From Xanthobacter oligotrophicus (GTDB taxonomy: Bacteria; Pseudomonadota; Alphaproteobacteria; Rhizobiales; Xanthobacteraceae), in NCBI RefSeq assembly GCF_008364685.1, contig NZ_VTTL01000003.1:124001-188000 (forward strand): DNA of 64,000 nucleotides, given 5' to 3'. The number at the start of each line of letters is the position of its first letter. Position 1 is the first letter of the stretch. The notes under the pieces are model-generated. The model searched no databases. It worked only from the letters and a program-made list of their open reading frames with translations, and was not told where the DNA came from. Shown here piece after piece: positions 7,068 to 16,906 of this stretch. The translations under genes were made by a program, and so were the position numbers.

Positions 7068-9644
7068 CTACGCGCCCACATGGGAGAGAGACGGCGTCAT
7101 CTCCGGGGCATGACCCTGGAGGAAGTAATGGGCGGCGATCTCATCGGAAAGCTCCATCAGCATCTTCTCCATGGCGTTGAACCAGGCCGGCTCGAAGCTA
7201 TCCGCCGTGCTCGCGGCCAGCTCTGCCTGCATGCGGGCGACAAGGCGCTCCCAGAGCGGCGGCGGCGCATCCTGGTCACGGCCCGGCAGCACCTTCAGAT
7301 GGTTGGCCATGCGGTGCACCTGGAACGCCACCGAACGCGGATTGTCGGGATCGAGCAGCACCAGGTCCAGCACCGGCCCGCGCGCTTCCATCATCACGTA
7401 GCGGGTGCGGTAGGTGATGAGGCTGTCGGCCACCTGCAGCAGCGCATCGAGGGAGCCCAGCGGCGCCCCCACCTCGCCGAAGGTGCGGGCGAAGCGCAGG
7501 GTGCCGATGGCCCGCTCGGTGCGACGGCCCAGTTCCAGAAACCGCCAGCCGGTCAGCCGGTTCATGTTCTCCGAGGCGAGGCCGTAGAAGGCGGCGATGA
7601 TGCGCAGGGCGGCATCCGCCCGCTCCGCCGCGTCCGCCTCGGACGGGGCGGTGGCGATGGGCGCGTCCACGCAAGCCTCAAGGTCCACCAGCGCCCGCCA
7701 GGCGTCGGGCGAGAAGCGGTCGCGGATCACCGAGGCCGAGGCCCGGGCCGCCTGCACCAGCTGCGGCAGGGCGCCGGGCACGTCGCGGCGGGTCAGCACC
7801 GCCACCGCATAGCGGGCCGGGGTGGCGCGGGCGAGATCGCGCGGCATGGCGCCCCAGGCGCCCAGAAGGCCGAGTAGGCGCGTGACCAGGGGGCTGGCGC
7901 CACTGTCGCCGCTCTCGGCGAGGCGGCCCACCAGCACCCGCGACAGCCGCAGCGTCGCCTCGGCGCGCTCCACATAGCGCCCGAGCCAGAACAGATTGTC
8001 CGCCGCCCGGCTCGGCAGCGTACCGGAGGAGCGGCGCACCTTCACGTTGGCCGAGCTCGGCAGCAGCGTGGTGTCCGACACCGCCTCGTCCGCCAGCACC
8101 CACACATCCGCCGAGCGGTCGCCCTTCTGCATGGAGACGGCGCGGGCGTCGGGTGCGGAGGAGATGCGGCAGAAGCCGCCGGGCATCACCGTCCAGCCCT
8201 TGTCGGTGGCGGCGAGGAAGACGCGCAGCATGAAGGGGCGTGGCGTCAGTTTCTCCCCGGTCCACACCGGGGTCGTGGACAGGCGCGCGATATCCTGGCC
8301 CACCACGTCGCCGCCACGCCGGGCAAGCAGGGTGGACAGGCGCCGCCGGTCGGTGGCGGTCAGGTCGGCGCCCAGCACCGAGCCGCCATCCGGCAGGCCC
8401 GGCAAGGCGCGGCCAAAGGCCGAGGAGATGACCAGCTCGTCCAGATGCTCCATCACCTGCGCCCGCTCGGCGGGCTGGCCGCACCACCAGGTGGCCACGT
8501 GCGGCAGCTTGAGCGGCCGGCCGAACACGCGGGTGGCGATGCGCGGCAGGAAGGCGAGCAGGGCCGGCGCCTCGATGAGGCCGGTGCCCAGCGCATTGGC
8601 CAGCGACACGCCGCCCATGCGCACCGCCTGCACCAGGCCGGGCACGCCGAGCCGCGAGCCGGCATTCAGCTCCAGCGGATCGGCAAAGTCGGCGTCGAGC
8701 CGGCGCAGCAGCACGTCGATGCGCCGCAGCCCGGCCACCGTGCGCACATGCAGCGTATCGCCCCGCACGGTCAGGTCCTCGCCCTCCACCAAGAGGAAGC
8801 CGAGATAGCGGGCCAGCAGCGCGTGCTCGAAATAGGTCTCGTTGAGGGGACCCGGGCTGAGCAGGCCGATGCGCCCCTCCCCGGTCCGGTCGAGCTTCAT
8901 CAGCGAGGTGCGCAGCGCCTGGAAGAAGGAGGCGACGCGCTGCATGTTGAGGTTGCGCGACACGTCCGGCAGGGCGCGGGTGGAGGCGAGGCGGTTCTCC
9001 AGCGCATAGCCGGCGCCTGACGGCGCCTGAGTGCGATCCGCCAGCACCCACCAGCGGCCATCCGGCCCGCGTCCCACATCGGCGGCATAGACCCGCAGGA
9101 AGCGCCCGCCCTCGGGCTTGATGCCCACCAGCGGCCGCAGGAATTCGGGGCTGCCGGCCACGGCCGCGGCGGGCAGGTCGCCATCGGCGACGAGATGGCC
9201 GGCGCCGTAGAGATCCTGAAGCACCACTTCGAGAAGCTCGGCGCGCTCGATGAGGCCGGCGGAGAGCGCCTGCCAGTCCGCATCCTCGATGAGCAGCGGC
9301 ATGTGGCTGAGCGACCACGGCCGCTCGCCGCCGCCGGTATCGTCATAGACGCGATAGAAGACGCCCGAATCGCGCAGATAGCGGTCGGCAGCGGAAAAGC
9401 GTCGGCGCAGTTCGTCGGAGCCAAGTTCGGCGAGGGCGGCGAGGAAAGGCATCCAGTGGCGGCGCGGCTGGCCGTCCTGGTCCATCATCTCGTCGCGGAT
9501 GCCGGGCAGGGTCCGGTAGCCTCCGATGAGGCTTTCCGCGGCCGCCCGTTCAAACACCTCGCTCCGCTGCTCGGCCCCCGACACGACTACCCCTTCCAGG
9601 GCCGGATTCGGTGTGGGCGGAATGTGCGCAGCGATCCCGTCCAA
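7068..9644 (-). CDS. Circularly permuted ATP-grasp / alpha-E domain fusion protein (DUF404/DUF407-DUF403)
   Basis: An 858-residue two-part protein. Residues about 60-530 match the circularly permuted ATP-grasp proteins: EVVLQDLYGAGHLVADG, EFLRPLVGIKPEGGRFLRVYAADVGR, WWVLADRTQAPSGAGYALENR, LSPGPLNETYFEHALLARYLG and WTGEKLTPRPFMLRVFLA. Residues about 540-850 are an alpha-E domain, starting ADNLFWLGRYVERAEATLRL. In many genomes the two are separate neighbouring genes; here they are one polypeptide. ATP-grasp enzymes of this class are predicted amide (peptide-bond) ligases. The C-terminus is followed by the transglutaminase gene and the operon also holds the larger DUF2126 protein. Biochemistry is not established. 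Confidence 0.87.
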   Translation of the reverse strand: MDGIAAHIPPTPNPALEGVVVSGAEQRSEVFERAAAESLIGGYRTLPGIRDEMMDQDGQPRRHWMPFLAALAELGSDELRRRFSAADRYLRDSGVFYRVYDDTGGGERPWSLSHMPLLIEDADWQALSAGLIERAELLEVVLQDLYGAGHLVADGDLPAAAVAGSPEFLRPLVGIKPEGGRFLRVYAADVGRGPDGRWWVLADRTQAPSGAGYALENRLASTRALPDVSRNLNMQRVASFFQALRTSLMKLDRTGEGRIGLLSPGPLNETYFEHALLARYLGFLLVEGEDLTVRGDTLHVRTVAGLRRIDVLLRRLDADFADPLELNAGSRLGVPGLVQAVRMGGVSLANALGTGLIEAPALLAFLPRIATRVFGRPLKLPHVATWWCGQPAERAQVMEHLDELVISSAFGRALPGLPDGGSVLGADLTATDRRRLSTLLARRGGDVVGQDIARLSTTPVWTGEKLTPRPFMLRVFLAATDKGWTVMPGGFCRISSAPDARAVSMQKGDRSADVWVLADEAVSDTTLLPSSANVKVRRSSGTLPSRAADNLFWLGRYVERAEATLRLSRVLVGRLAESGDSGASPLVTRLLGLLGAWGAMPRDLARATPARYAVAVLTRRDVPGALPQLVQAARASASVIRDRFSPDAWRALVDLEACVDAPIATAPSEADAAERADAALRIIAAFYGLASENMNRLTGWRFLELGRRTERAIGTLRFARTFGEVGAPLGSLDALLQVADSLITYRTRYVMMEARGPVLDLVLLDPDNPRSVAFQVHRMANHLKVLPGRDQDAPPPLWERLVARMQAELAASTADSFEPAWFNAMEKMLMELSDEIAAHYFLQGHAPEMTPSLSHVGA

Positions 9645-10089
9645 AATCTGAACCCGCCTCTAAGCCTAAGAGAAGAGCACATTTTACCCATCGGATTGCA
9701 CCGCAATCCGATGGCAACGCGCTCAAGGTGCCCGGCGTTCCCGAACGCCCCATTATGACCCGCCCGGCGCCGGATGCACTCTTCTTTGGAAGAGGTCGAG
9801 GCCGACCCCTGTGCGGAGCACTTCCGCCGGCCCCGCACGTGTCGGGCCTTCCGCGTGAAGATGGAGGCCGGGCCAAAGCGCAGTTCCCGCTGGTCCCAGG
9901 CTAACCCGGCTCAAGCAGCAACCCTACACCGGTCGTTTGTTTACCAACAGTTTTCGACCAGCCCGACAGCTCGTCCATTGCAACGCCCGCCTGATCCGGA
10001 CGAAGCCGGACCGCGCGCGTTGCCACGGCACCGCCCCTGCCCCACCCCGTCCCGATGAGGAGGGATGAGGCAGGCAGCGGCCGGTGGCT
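9645..10089. other. Intergenic region with a 12-bp hairpin
   Basis: This 445-base stretch separates the DUF2126 gene from the ATP-grasp/alpha-E gene, so the downstream gene probably has its own promoter here; none was clear enough to place. It holds the perfect inverted repeat at 9688-9714, followed by GCTCAAG and a second small hairpin GGCGTT-CCCG-AACGCC. A further pair, GCAACGC (9980) and GCGTTGC (10017), could form a larger stem. Confidence 0.45.
9688..9714. repeat. 12-bp inverted repeat, diverged relative of the 95-bp dispersed repeat
   Basis: CCATCGGATTGC, loop ACC, then the exact reverse complement. It shares the frame CATCGG-N13-CCGATG, then CAA and CGCTCAAG, with the two repeat copies at 26229 and 28045, and like them is followed by a second hairpin. 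There is no T-run, so simple termination is not implied. Confidence 0.6.
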
Positions 10090-13000
10090 TTACGCGCCGA
10101 TGGGGCGGCGCAGGTCGAGGGTGGTGGGGAACTCGTCCGGCGCGTTCTCCTCCGGAACGGGGGTGGTGCCGGGCGTGTGGCCGTAATCCTGGAAGCGGGC
10201 GAGGCGGCGGGCCTCGGCTTCATAGGAATTCACCGGGAAGGTCTCGTAGCTGCGACCGCCCGGATGCGACACGTTATAGCGGCAGCCGCCGCGCGACCGC
10301 TCGCTCCAGGTGTCCACCACGTCGAAGGTGAGGGGCGCCTGGACCGGGATGGTGGGATGCAGGCCCGACCAGGGCTGCCACGCCTTGTAGCGCACGCCGG
10401 CCACGAAGGTGCCGTTGCGGCCGGTGGGCGCCAGCGGCAGCCGCCGCCCGTTGCAGGTGACGATATGGCGGGCGGGGTTGAAGCCCTCCACCTTCACCTG
10501 CAGGCGCTCCACGGACGAGTCCACGTAGCGCGCCGTGCCGCCGACGACGCCCTCTTCACCCAGCACATGCCAGCATTCGAGGGCCTGGCGGATCTCCAAG
10601 TCCACGCCGCCCCGCTGCACCTTGCCGTAGTGCGGGAAGCGGAACTCGAACTGGGCGCGGAACCACTCCGGATCGAAGCTGTAGCCGGCGTCCGAGAGGT
10701 CCTCCAGCACGTCCACGAAGTCGGCCCACACATAGTGGGGCAGCATGAAGCGGTCGTTGAGGATGGTGCCCCAGCGCGCGCACTTGCCGGTGACCGGCTT
10801 GTGCCACAGCCGGGCGACGAGGGCGCGCAGGAGCAGCTGCTGGGCCAGGCTCATGCGCCAGTCCGGCGGCATCTCGAAGCAGCGGAACTCCACCAGGCCC
10901 AGGCGGCCGGTGGGGCCGTCCGGCGAATAGAGCTTGTCGATGGAGATTTCGGTGCGGTGGGTGTTGCCGGTGACATCCACCAGGATGTTGCGCAGCAGGC
11001 GGTCCACCAGCCACGGCGGGGTCGGGCCTTCTTCCGCGCCCGGCAGGCCGATCTTGGAAAGCGCGATCTCCAGCTCGTAGAGGCTGTCGTGCCGCGCCTC
11101 GTCCACCCGCGGATGCTGCGAGGTCGGGCCGATGAAGAGGCCCGAGAACAGGTAGGACAAGGAAGGGTGGCGCTGCCAGAACAGCAGCAGGCTCTTCAGC
11201 ACGTCCGGACGACGCAGGAACGGGCTGTCGGCCGGCGTGGCGCCGCCCACCACCACATGGTTGCCGCCGCCGGTGCCGGTGTGGCGGCCGTCCACCATGA
11301 ACTTCTCGGTGCCGAGACGGGCCTGGCGCGCCTCCTCATAGAGGATGCGGGTGATCTCGACGCAGCCCTCCCACGAGTCCGACGGATGGACGTTGACTTC
11401 CAGCACGCCCGGATCCGGCGACAGGCGGATAAGGTGGAGGCGGTAGTCGAAGGGCGGCGGATAGCCTTCAAAATGAATGGGGGTGTTCAGCTCGATGGCC
11501 ACCTGCTCGATGGCGGCGATGAGGTCCAGATAGTCTTCCAGAATCTCCACCGGCGGCAGGAACACGCACAGGCGACCGCCCCTCGGCTCCACGCAGAGCG
11601 CAGTGCGGGTGTCCTCGGTAAAGACCTGGGTGGAATTCTTGGCGAGATACTGGCGCACCAGCTCCTGCGCGCGCTCGCCGGTGCCGTAGGCCTCGGTGCG
11701 GGGCGCGATGCGATAGCGTTCGCGCGCATCGCTTGCCGGCTCACCGCCCCCATCGCCCGCGGGCGCGCCGCGGTAGCGGCCGGTGAAGGCCTCGGCGTCG
11801 GGCAGAGGGTCGCGCGGCTCGAACGGGTCGGCGGGCACGATGTAGGGATAGCGCGTGGGCGCCAGATACATCATGGATTCCAGCGGCAGCCGGTATCCGA
11901 TCGGGCTTTCGCCGGGGATCAGGAACAGGAACTCGCGGCGGAAGGTCCAGGCTTCCGAGCGCCAGACCGGACCCTGCGGCGTCCGCACCCGCGCCAGGGG
12001 CAGCACCGAGCCGGTGGCATTGGCGAGGCCCTGGTTGAAGGTGCGCGCCAGCATGCGGCGCTGCACCTCGTCGGCCATGCGCTCGTCGCCGGGGGCGATG
12101 TTCTCGGGAAGGCACTGCTCCTTCCACATGAAATAGATGTTGTCCTCGAACGCCTGGTGCACGAACTGCTCGCCCACGGCCAGCTTCTCGGCCACGGCCT
12201 TGCAGAACCGCTCGGCATCGGCGGCGGTGACGCCGTAATCCACCGTCTCGTCCGCGATCAGGTCCTCGCGGGTCCAGATGGGCTGGCCGTCCTTGCGCCA
12301 GAACAGGTCGAACGACCAGCGCGGCAGCGTCTCGCCGGGATACCACTTGCCCTGGCCGTAATGCAGCACGCCCTCGGTGGAGAAGCGCTTGCGCAGGCGG
12401 CGGATGAGATCATCCGCGCGCACCCGCTTCTGCGGGCCGAGGGCCTCGGTGTTCCACTCCGGCGATTCATAGTCGTCGATGGAGACGAAGGTGGGCTCGC
12501 CGCCCATGGTCAGGCGCACGTCGCCGGCCTTGAGGTCCTCGTCGACCTTGTGGCCCAGCTCGTCGAGGGCGGCCCAGGTCTCGTCGGAGAACGGCAGGGT
12601 CACGCGCGGCGCCTCGGCCACGCGGGCGACGCTCATGTCGAAGCCGAATTCGGTCTCCGTCTTCTCCATCAGATAGCCGGTGATGGGGGCGGCGGAGCGA
12701 TAGTGCGGGGTGGCGGCGAGCGGGATGTGCCCCTCGCCGCAGAGCAGGCCCGAGGTGGGGTCGAGGCCGATCCAGCCCGCGCCCGGCACATAGACCTCGC
12801 ACCAGGCGTGCAGGTCGGTGAAGTCCACGTCGGTGCCGGAGGGACCGTCGAGGGCCGCCACGTCGGGCTTCAGCTGGATCAGGTAGCCGGAGACGAAGCG
12901 CGCGGCGAGGCCGAGATGGCGCAGCACCTGCACCAGCAGCCAGCCGGTGTCGCGGCAGGAGCCGAGCTTCTTGGTGAGCGTCTCGTCCGGGGTCTGGACG

Positions 13001-13494
13001 CCCGGCTCCATGCGGATGACGTAGCCGATCTCCTTCTGGAGCAGCTGGTTGATCTCCACCAGGAAATCCACGATCCGGCGCGGCTCGAGCGAGACGCCGG
13101 CGACGAAGGCGTCGAACGGGGCGCCCTCGTTCTCCAGCTCGAGGTAGGGGGCCAGCTCCGCCTTCAGCTCGGGGGTGTAGGCGAAGGGGAAGTTCTCGGC
13201 ATATTCCTCGACGAAGAAGTCGAATGGATTGAGCACGTCGAGCTTGGCGAGGAGGTCCACCTCGACCTTGAACTCCTCCACCTTCTCCGGGAACACGATG
13301 CGCGCGAGCCAGTTGCCGAACGGGTCCTGCTGCCAGTTGATGAAATGTTCAGCTGGTGAAATCTTGAGCGAATAGGCGGGGATCTCGGTACGGCTGTGCG
13401 GCGCCGGACGCAGCCGGATGGTCTGCGGTCCCATGGTGACCGGGCGCTCGTACTTGTAGCTCGTAACGTGATGCAGGCTCGCGAGGATCGACAT
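10090..13494 (-). CDS. DUF2126 transglutaminase-family protein
   Basis: A protein of about 1134 residues. Residues 1-90 are a bacterial transglutaminase N-terminal domain (HHVTSYKYERPVTMGPQTIRLRP). Residues about 160-260 are the transglutaminase core with Cys180 (GSCRDTGWLL), His229 (LHAWCEVYVPG) and Asp245 (GLDPTSGL). The remaining 800 residues are DUF2126, with conserved stretches such as MGGEPTFVS, GKWYPGETLPRW, GTGGGNHVVVGG and HPRVDEARHDSLYELE. An ATG three codons upstream (13503) is possible; MSILASLHHVTSYKY is the usual family start. The family co-occurs with alpha-E and ATP-grasp proteins. The role of DUF2126 is unknown. Confidence 0.88.
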   Translation of the reverse strand: MSILASLHHVTSYKYERPVTMGPQTIRLRPAPHSRTEIPAYSLKISPAEHFINWQQDPFGNWLARIVFPEKVEEFKVEVDLLAKLDVLNPFDFFVEEYAENFPFAYTPELKAELAPYLELENEGAPFDAFVAGVSLEPRRIVDFLVEINQLLQKEIGYVIRMEPGVQTPDETLTKKLGSCRDTGWLLVQVLRHLGLAARFVSGYLIQLKPDVAALDGPSGTDVDFTDLHAWCEVYVPGAGWIGLDPTSGLLCGEGHIPLAATPHYRSAAPITGYLMEKTETEFGFDMSVARVAEAPRVTLPFSDETWAALDELGHKVDEDLKAGDVRLTMGGEPTFVSIDDYESPEWNTEALGPQKRVRADDLIRRLRKRFSTEGVLHYGQGKWYPGETLPRWSFDLFWRKDGQPIWTREDLIADETVDYGVTAADAERFCKAVAEKLAVGEQFVHQAFEDNIYFMWKEQCLPENIAPGDERMADEVQRRMLARTFNQGLANATGSVLPLARVRTPQGPVWRSEAWTFRREFLFLIPGESPIGYRLPLESMMYLAPTRYPYIVPADPFEPRDPLPDAEAFTGRYRGAPAGDGGGEPASDARERYRIAPRTEAYGTGERAQELVRQYLAKNSTQVFTEDTRTALCVEPRGGRLCVFLPPVEILEDYLDLIAAIEQVAIELNTPIHFEGYPPPFDYRLHLIRLSPDPGVLEVNVHPSDSWEGCVEITRILYEEARQARLGTEKFMVDGRHTGTGGGNHVVVGGATPADSPFLRRPDVLKSLLLFWQRHPSLSYLFSGLFIGPTSQHPRVDEARHDSLYELEIALSKIGLPGAEEGPTPPWLVDRLLRNILVDVTGNTHRTEISIDKLYSPDGPTGRLGLVEFRCFEMPPDWRMSLAQQLLLRALVARLWHKPVTGKCARWGTILNDRFMLPHYVWADFVDVLEDLSDAGYSFDPEWFRAQFEFRFPHYGKVQRGGVDLEIRQALECWHVLGEEGVVGGTARYVDSSVERLQVKVEGFNPARHIVTCNGRRLPLAPTGRNGTFVAGVRYKAWQPWSGLHPTIPVQAPLTFDVVDTWSERSRGGCRYNVSHPGGRSYETFPVNSYEAEARRLARFQDYGHTPGTTPVPEENAPDEFPTTLDLRRPIGA

Positions 13495-13668
13495 ATATGG
13501 CACCTGGTCCTGCGGGCATTGGCCCTACGGGCAGCCCAAGGGGTGGGGTGGGCGGTTTCCGGCCAAGGTTAGACAAGGCCGTTATAGGGAGAAAGCGCGA
13601 CTTTGCGGCGACATCTGCCCACAGAACGGGCAGATGTCACGGGTTTCGGCAGGGCCGGCGCGCCCCGA

Positions 13669-16600
13669 TCAGGCAGATGCGGGCGCGGGTGGCACGCCGG
13701 CATCGGCCGCAGGGGCTTCCGGCGGCTCGGGCGGCGCATGGCCCGCAGGCTTCTTCCTGCCCTTCAGCTTCTCCTCGAACCGCTGCAGCACCGTATAGAA
13801 CGACGGCACGAACAGCACCGCGAGGCAGGTGGACGCCAGCATGCCCGACACCACCGCGATGCCGATGGATTTGCGGGAATTGGCGCCGGCGCCGGTGGCG
13901 AACACCAGCGGCAGCACGCCCAGGATGAAGGCGAAAGAGGTCATGAGGATGGGGCGGAACCTGAGGCGCGAGGCCTCCACCGCCGCATCCATGATCTCCA
14001 TGCCCTCCGCCCGTTTCTCGCGCGCATATTCCACGATGAGGATGGCGTTCTTCGAGGCAAGGGCGATCAAGAGCACCAGGCCGATCTGGGTGTAGAGGTT
14101 GTTGGAGATGCCGAGGCCCACCAGCGCCCCCACCGTGCCGAGCAGCGCCAAAGGCACCGCCAGGATCACCGCCATGGGCTGGATCCAGCTCTCATACTGG
14201 CCGGCCAGCACGAAATAGACCAGCAGGATGGCGAGGCCGAACACGTAGTAGATCTGATTGCCGACCGCCTTCTCCTGGTAGGACATGGCGGTCCACTCGA
14301 AGCCCGTGCCGGGAGGCAGGGTCGCTGTGGCGATCTGCTCCATGAGGGAGAGCGCCTGGCCCGAGGAGAAGCCCTGGGAGGTGCCGCCCACGACGGTGGA
14401 GCTGGGATAGAGATTGTAGAGCGAGATCAGCGGCGGCCCCTGCACCATTTTCACGGTGACGAGGGTGCCCAGCGGGATCATCTGCCCCTTGGGCGTGCGC
14501 ACCTTCAGGTTGGTGAGGTCGGTCGGGGTGACGCGATAGCCCGATTCGGCCTGCACATAGACCTGGAAGACGTTGCCGAACTTGTTGATCTGGTTGACGT
14601 AGGTCGAGCCGAGATAGGACGAGATGGTGTCGAACACCTGCCCCACCGTGACCCCCAGCGTCTCCGCCTTGACGCGGTTGACCTCCACCTCGATCTGCGG
14701 CGCCCCGGCGCGGAACGACGAGGAGACGTGCTGGAGGGCGGACTGGGCCGACGCCTTGTCCACCATCGAGGTGGTGATCTGCTCCAGCAGGCGGTAGTCG
14801 AAATTACCGTTGCGCAGCTGGGGCTGCATGGTGAAGCCGGCGGCGTTGCCGATGCCCTGGATGGCCGGCGGCAACAGGATCAGCACCTCCGCCTGCACCA
14901 CGTCCGCCACCGCCTTGTTGAGGTTGATGTAGAGCGAGAGCAGGTCCTGTCCGGTGGTGGCATAGCGCTCCGACCACGGCTTCAGGGTGATGTAGGTGAC
15001 GCCCGCATTGGCGAGGGTGGATGAATTGTCCAGCACCGAGATGCCGGAGATGGCGAGCACGGTCTCGACCCCCGGCACCTTGCGGATGCGCTCGCTGACA
15101 TCAGCCATCACCTTCTTGGTGCGGTTGAGGTTCGATGCGTCCGGCAATTGCACGTGGGCGAGAAAATAGCCCTGGTCCTCGATGGGGAGGAAGGACGTGG
15201 GCACGCGGGTGAGGCCGTAGGCGGCGACGCCCATGAGCGCCAGGGCGATGATCACCATGACCTTGGAGTGATGCACCATGCGGGAGATGAGGCCCGTATA
15301 GCCGTGCTCGGCCTTGGCGTAGATCTTGTTGAAGCCGCGAAAGATGAAGTTGCGCTTTTCCGGCGGCACCGGCCGGCGCAGCCAAAGGGCGCACTGGGTG
15401 GGCTTCAGCGTCGCCGCATTGATGGCCGAGATGAAAGCCGTGGCGGCGATGACCAGCGCGAACTGCTTGAACATCTGCCCGGTCAGGCCGGGGATGAACG
15501 AGGCCGGCAGGAACACGGACATGAGCACCAGCGTGATGCCCACCACCGGGCCGAACAGCTCGTCCATGGCCTTCTCGGCGGCCGGCTGGCCCGCCATGCC
15601 TTCCTCGATGTGGCGGGCGACGCCCTCCACGATGACGATGGCGTCGTCCACCACGATGCCGATGGCCAGGATGATGGCGAACAGCGTGGACAGGTTGATG
15701 GTGAAGCCCATGGCGTCCATGGCCGCGAACGCGCCGATGATGGTCACCGGCACGGTGGTGGCCGGCACCAGGGTCGCCCGCCAGTCCTGGAGGAACAGCA
15801 GGATCACCACCAGCACCAGGAGCGCCGCCTCGAACAGGGTCTTCCAGACCTCGTCGATGGAGGCGGACACGAACAGGGTGGTGTTGAAGGGGATGCTGTA
15901 TTCGAGGCCTTCGGGGAAGTCCTTCTTCAGCTCTTCCATTTTCTTGGAGACGCGCGCCGCCACGTCGAGGGCGTTGGCGGCGGGCAGCTGGAAGATGCCG
16001 ATACCGGCAGCAGGCTTGTTGTCCTGCATGAAATCCTTGGAATAGCTCTGCGCACCCAGCTCCACCCGGCCGATATCGCGGATGCGGACGATGCGGCCAC
16101 CGTCCGAATTGTCCACCTTGACGATGATGTTCTCATAGTCCTTGGCGTCGTCGAGGCGGCCGGCGATGTTCACCGTATATTGGAAGGAGGCATTGTCCGG
16201 CGCCGGCGGAATGCCGAGCTGGCCGGGGGTGACGATCTGGCTCTGCTTCTGGACGGCGTTGGAAATGTCCTGGGGCGTCAGCCCGAAGGCCTGCATGCGG
16301 TCCGGGTCCATCCAGATGCGCAGGGCATAGGTGCCGGCGCCGAAGATGCCCACGTTGGCGACGCCCGCCACGCGTTCCAGCTCGTTCTGGATGTTGATGA
16401 TGGCGTAGTTGTTGAGGAACAGCCCGTCATAGCGCCCGTCCGGCGAGATCAGGGTCACGAACTCGAGGATCGAGGTGCCCTTCTGCAGGATGGTGACGCC
16501 CTGCGCCTGCACCGCCGTGGGCAGCGAGGCGAGGGCGATGTTGACGCGGTTCTGCACCAGCACCTGCGCCATGTTGGGATCGGCGCCGATCTCGAAGGTG

Positions 16601-16878
16601 ACGACCAGCGTGTAGGTGCCATCCGAGGCCGACCACGACTGCATGTACAGCATGCCCTCGACGCCGTTCACCTGCTGCTCGATGGGCAGGGCGACGGTGT
16701 CGATCATCGTCTTGGCGGAGGCGCCGGGATAGGAGGTCGACACCGAGACCGTGGGCGGCACGATGTTGGGATACTGCGACACCGGCAGCCGCGACAGCGA
16801 GACCAGGCCGATCAGCACGAAGACCAGTGCGAGCACATTCGAGAGGACCGGCCGCTCGATGAAAAAGCGCGATATCAT
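13669..16878 (-). CDS. RND multidrug efflux pump, inner-membrane permease (AcrB/MexB-like, HAE1)
   Basis: A 1069-residue trimeric proton-driven exporter. It opens with MISRFFIERPVLSNVLALV (TM1) and has two large periplasmic loops and twelve predicted membrane segments. The proton-relay aspartates in GIVVDDAIVIVE are about Asp411 and Asp412. It ends in a proline/alanine-rich cytoplasmic tail (GHAPPEPPEAPAADAG). A longer reading from 16971 adds 31 arginine-rich residues unlike the family; GAGG before 16878 supports the shorter start. It follows its adaptor by 28 bases, so the two are co-transcribed. No outer-membrane TolC-type gene and no TetR-type regulator is adjacent, so a shared channel must be used. 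Substrates cannot be read from the sequence. Confidence 0.95.
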   Translation of the reverse strand: MISRFFIERPVLSNVLALVFVLIGLVSLSRLPVSQYPNIVPPTVSVSTSYPGASAKTMIDTVALPIEQQVNGVEGMLYMQSWSASDGTYTLVVTFEIGADPNMAQVLVQNRVNIALASLPTAVQAQGVTILQKGTSILEFVTLISPDGRYDGLFLNNYAIINIQNELERVAGVANVGIFGAGTYALRIWMDPDRMQAFGLTPQDISNAVQKQSQIVTPGQLGIPPAPDNASFQYTVNIAGRLDDAKDYENIIVKVDNSDGGRIVRIRDIGRVELGAQSYSKDFMQDNKPAAGIGIFQLPAANALDVAARVSKKMEELKKDFPEGLEYSIPFNTTLFVSASIDEVWKTLFEAALLVLVVILLFLQDWRATLVPATTVPVTIIGAFAAMDAMGFTINLSTLFAIILAIGIVVDDAIVIVEGVARHIEEGMAGQPAAEKAMDELFGPVVGITLVLMSVFLPASFIPGLTGQMFKQFALVIAATAFISAINAATLKPTQCALWLRRPVPPEKRNFIFRGFNKIYAKAEHGYTGLISRMVHHSKVMVIIALALMGVAAYGLTRVPTSFLPIEDQGYFLAHVQLPDASNLNRTKKVMADVSERIRKVPGVETVLAISGISVLDNSSTLANAGVTYITLKPWSERYATTGQDLLSLYINLNKAVADVVQAEVLILLPPAIQGIGNAAGFTMQPQLRNGNFDYRLLEQITTSMVDKASAQSALQHVSSSFRAGAPQIEVEVNRVKAETLGVTVGQVFDTISSYLGSTYVNQINKFGNVFQVYVQAESGYRVTPTDLTNLKVRTPKGQMIPLGTLVTVKMVQGPPLISLYNLYPSSTVVGGTSQGFSSGQALSLMEQIATATLPPGTGFEWTAMSYQEKAVGNQIYYVFGLAILLVYFVLAGQYESWIQPMAVILAVPLALLGTVGALVGLGISNNLYTQIGLVLLIALASKNAILIVEYAREKRAEGMEIMDAAVEASRLRFRPILMTSFAFILGVLPLVFATGAGANSRKSIGIAVVSGMLASTCLAVLFVPSFYTVLQRFEEKLKGRKKPAGHAPPEPPEAPAADAGVPPAPASA

Positions 16879-16906
16879 GGGCGCTGCCTCTTTCTTCGAG
16901 AGCGGG

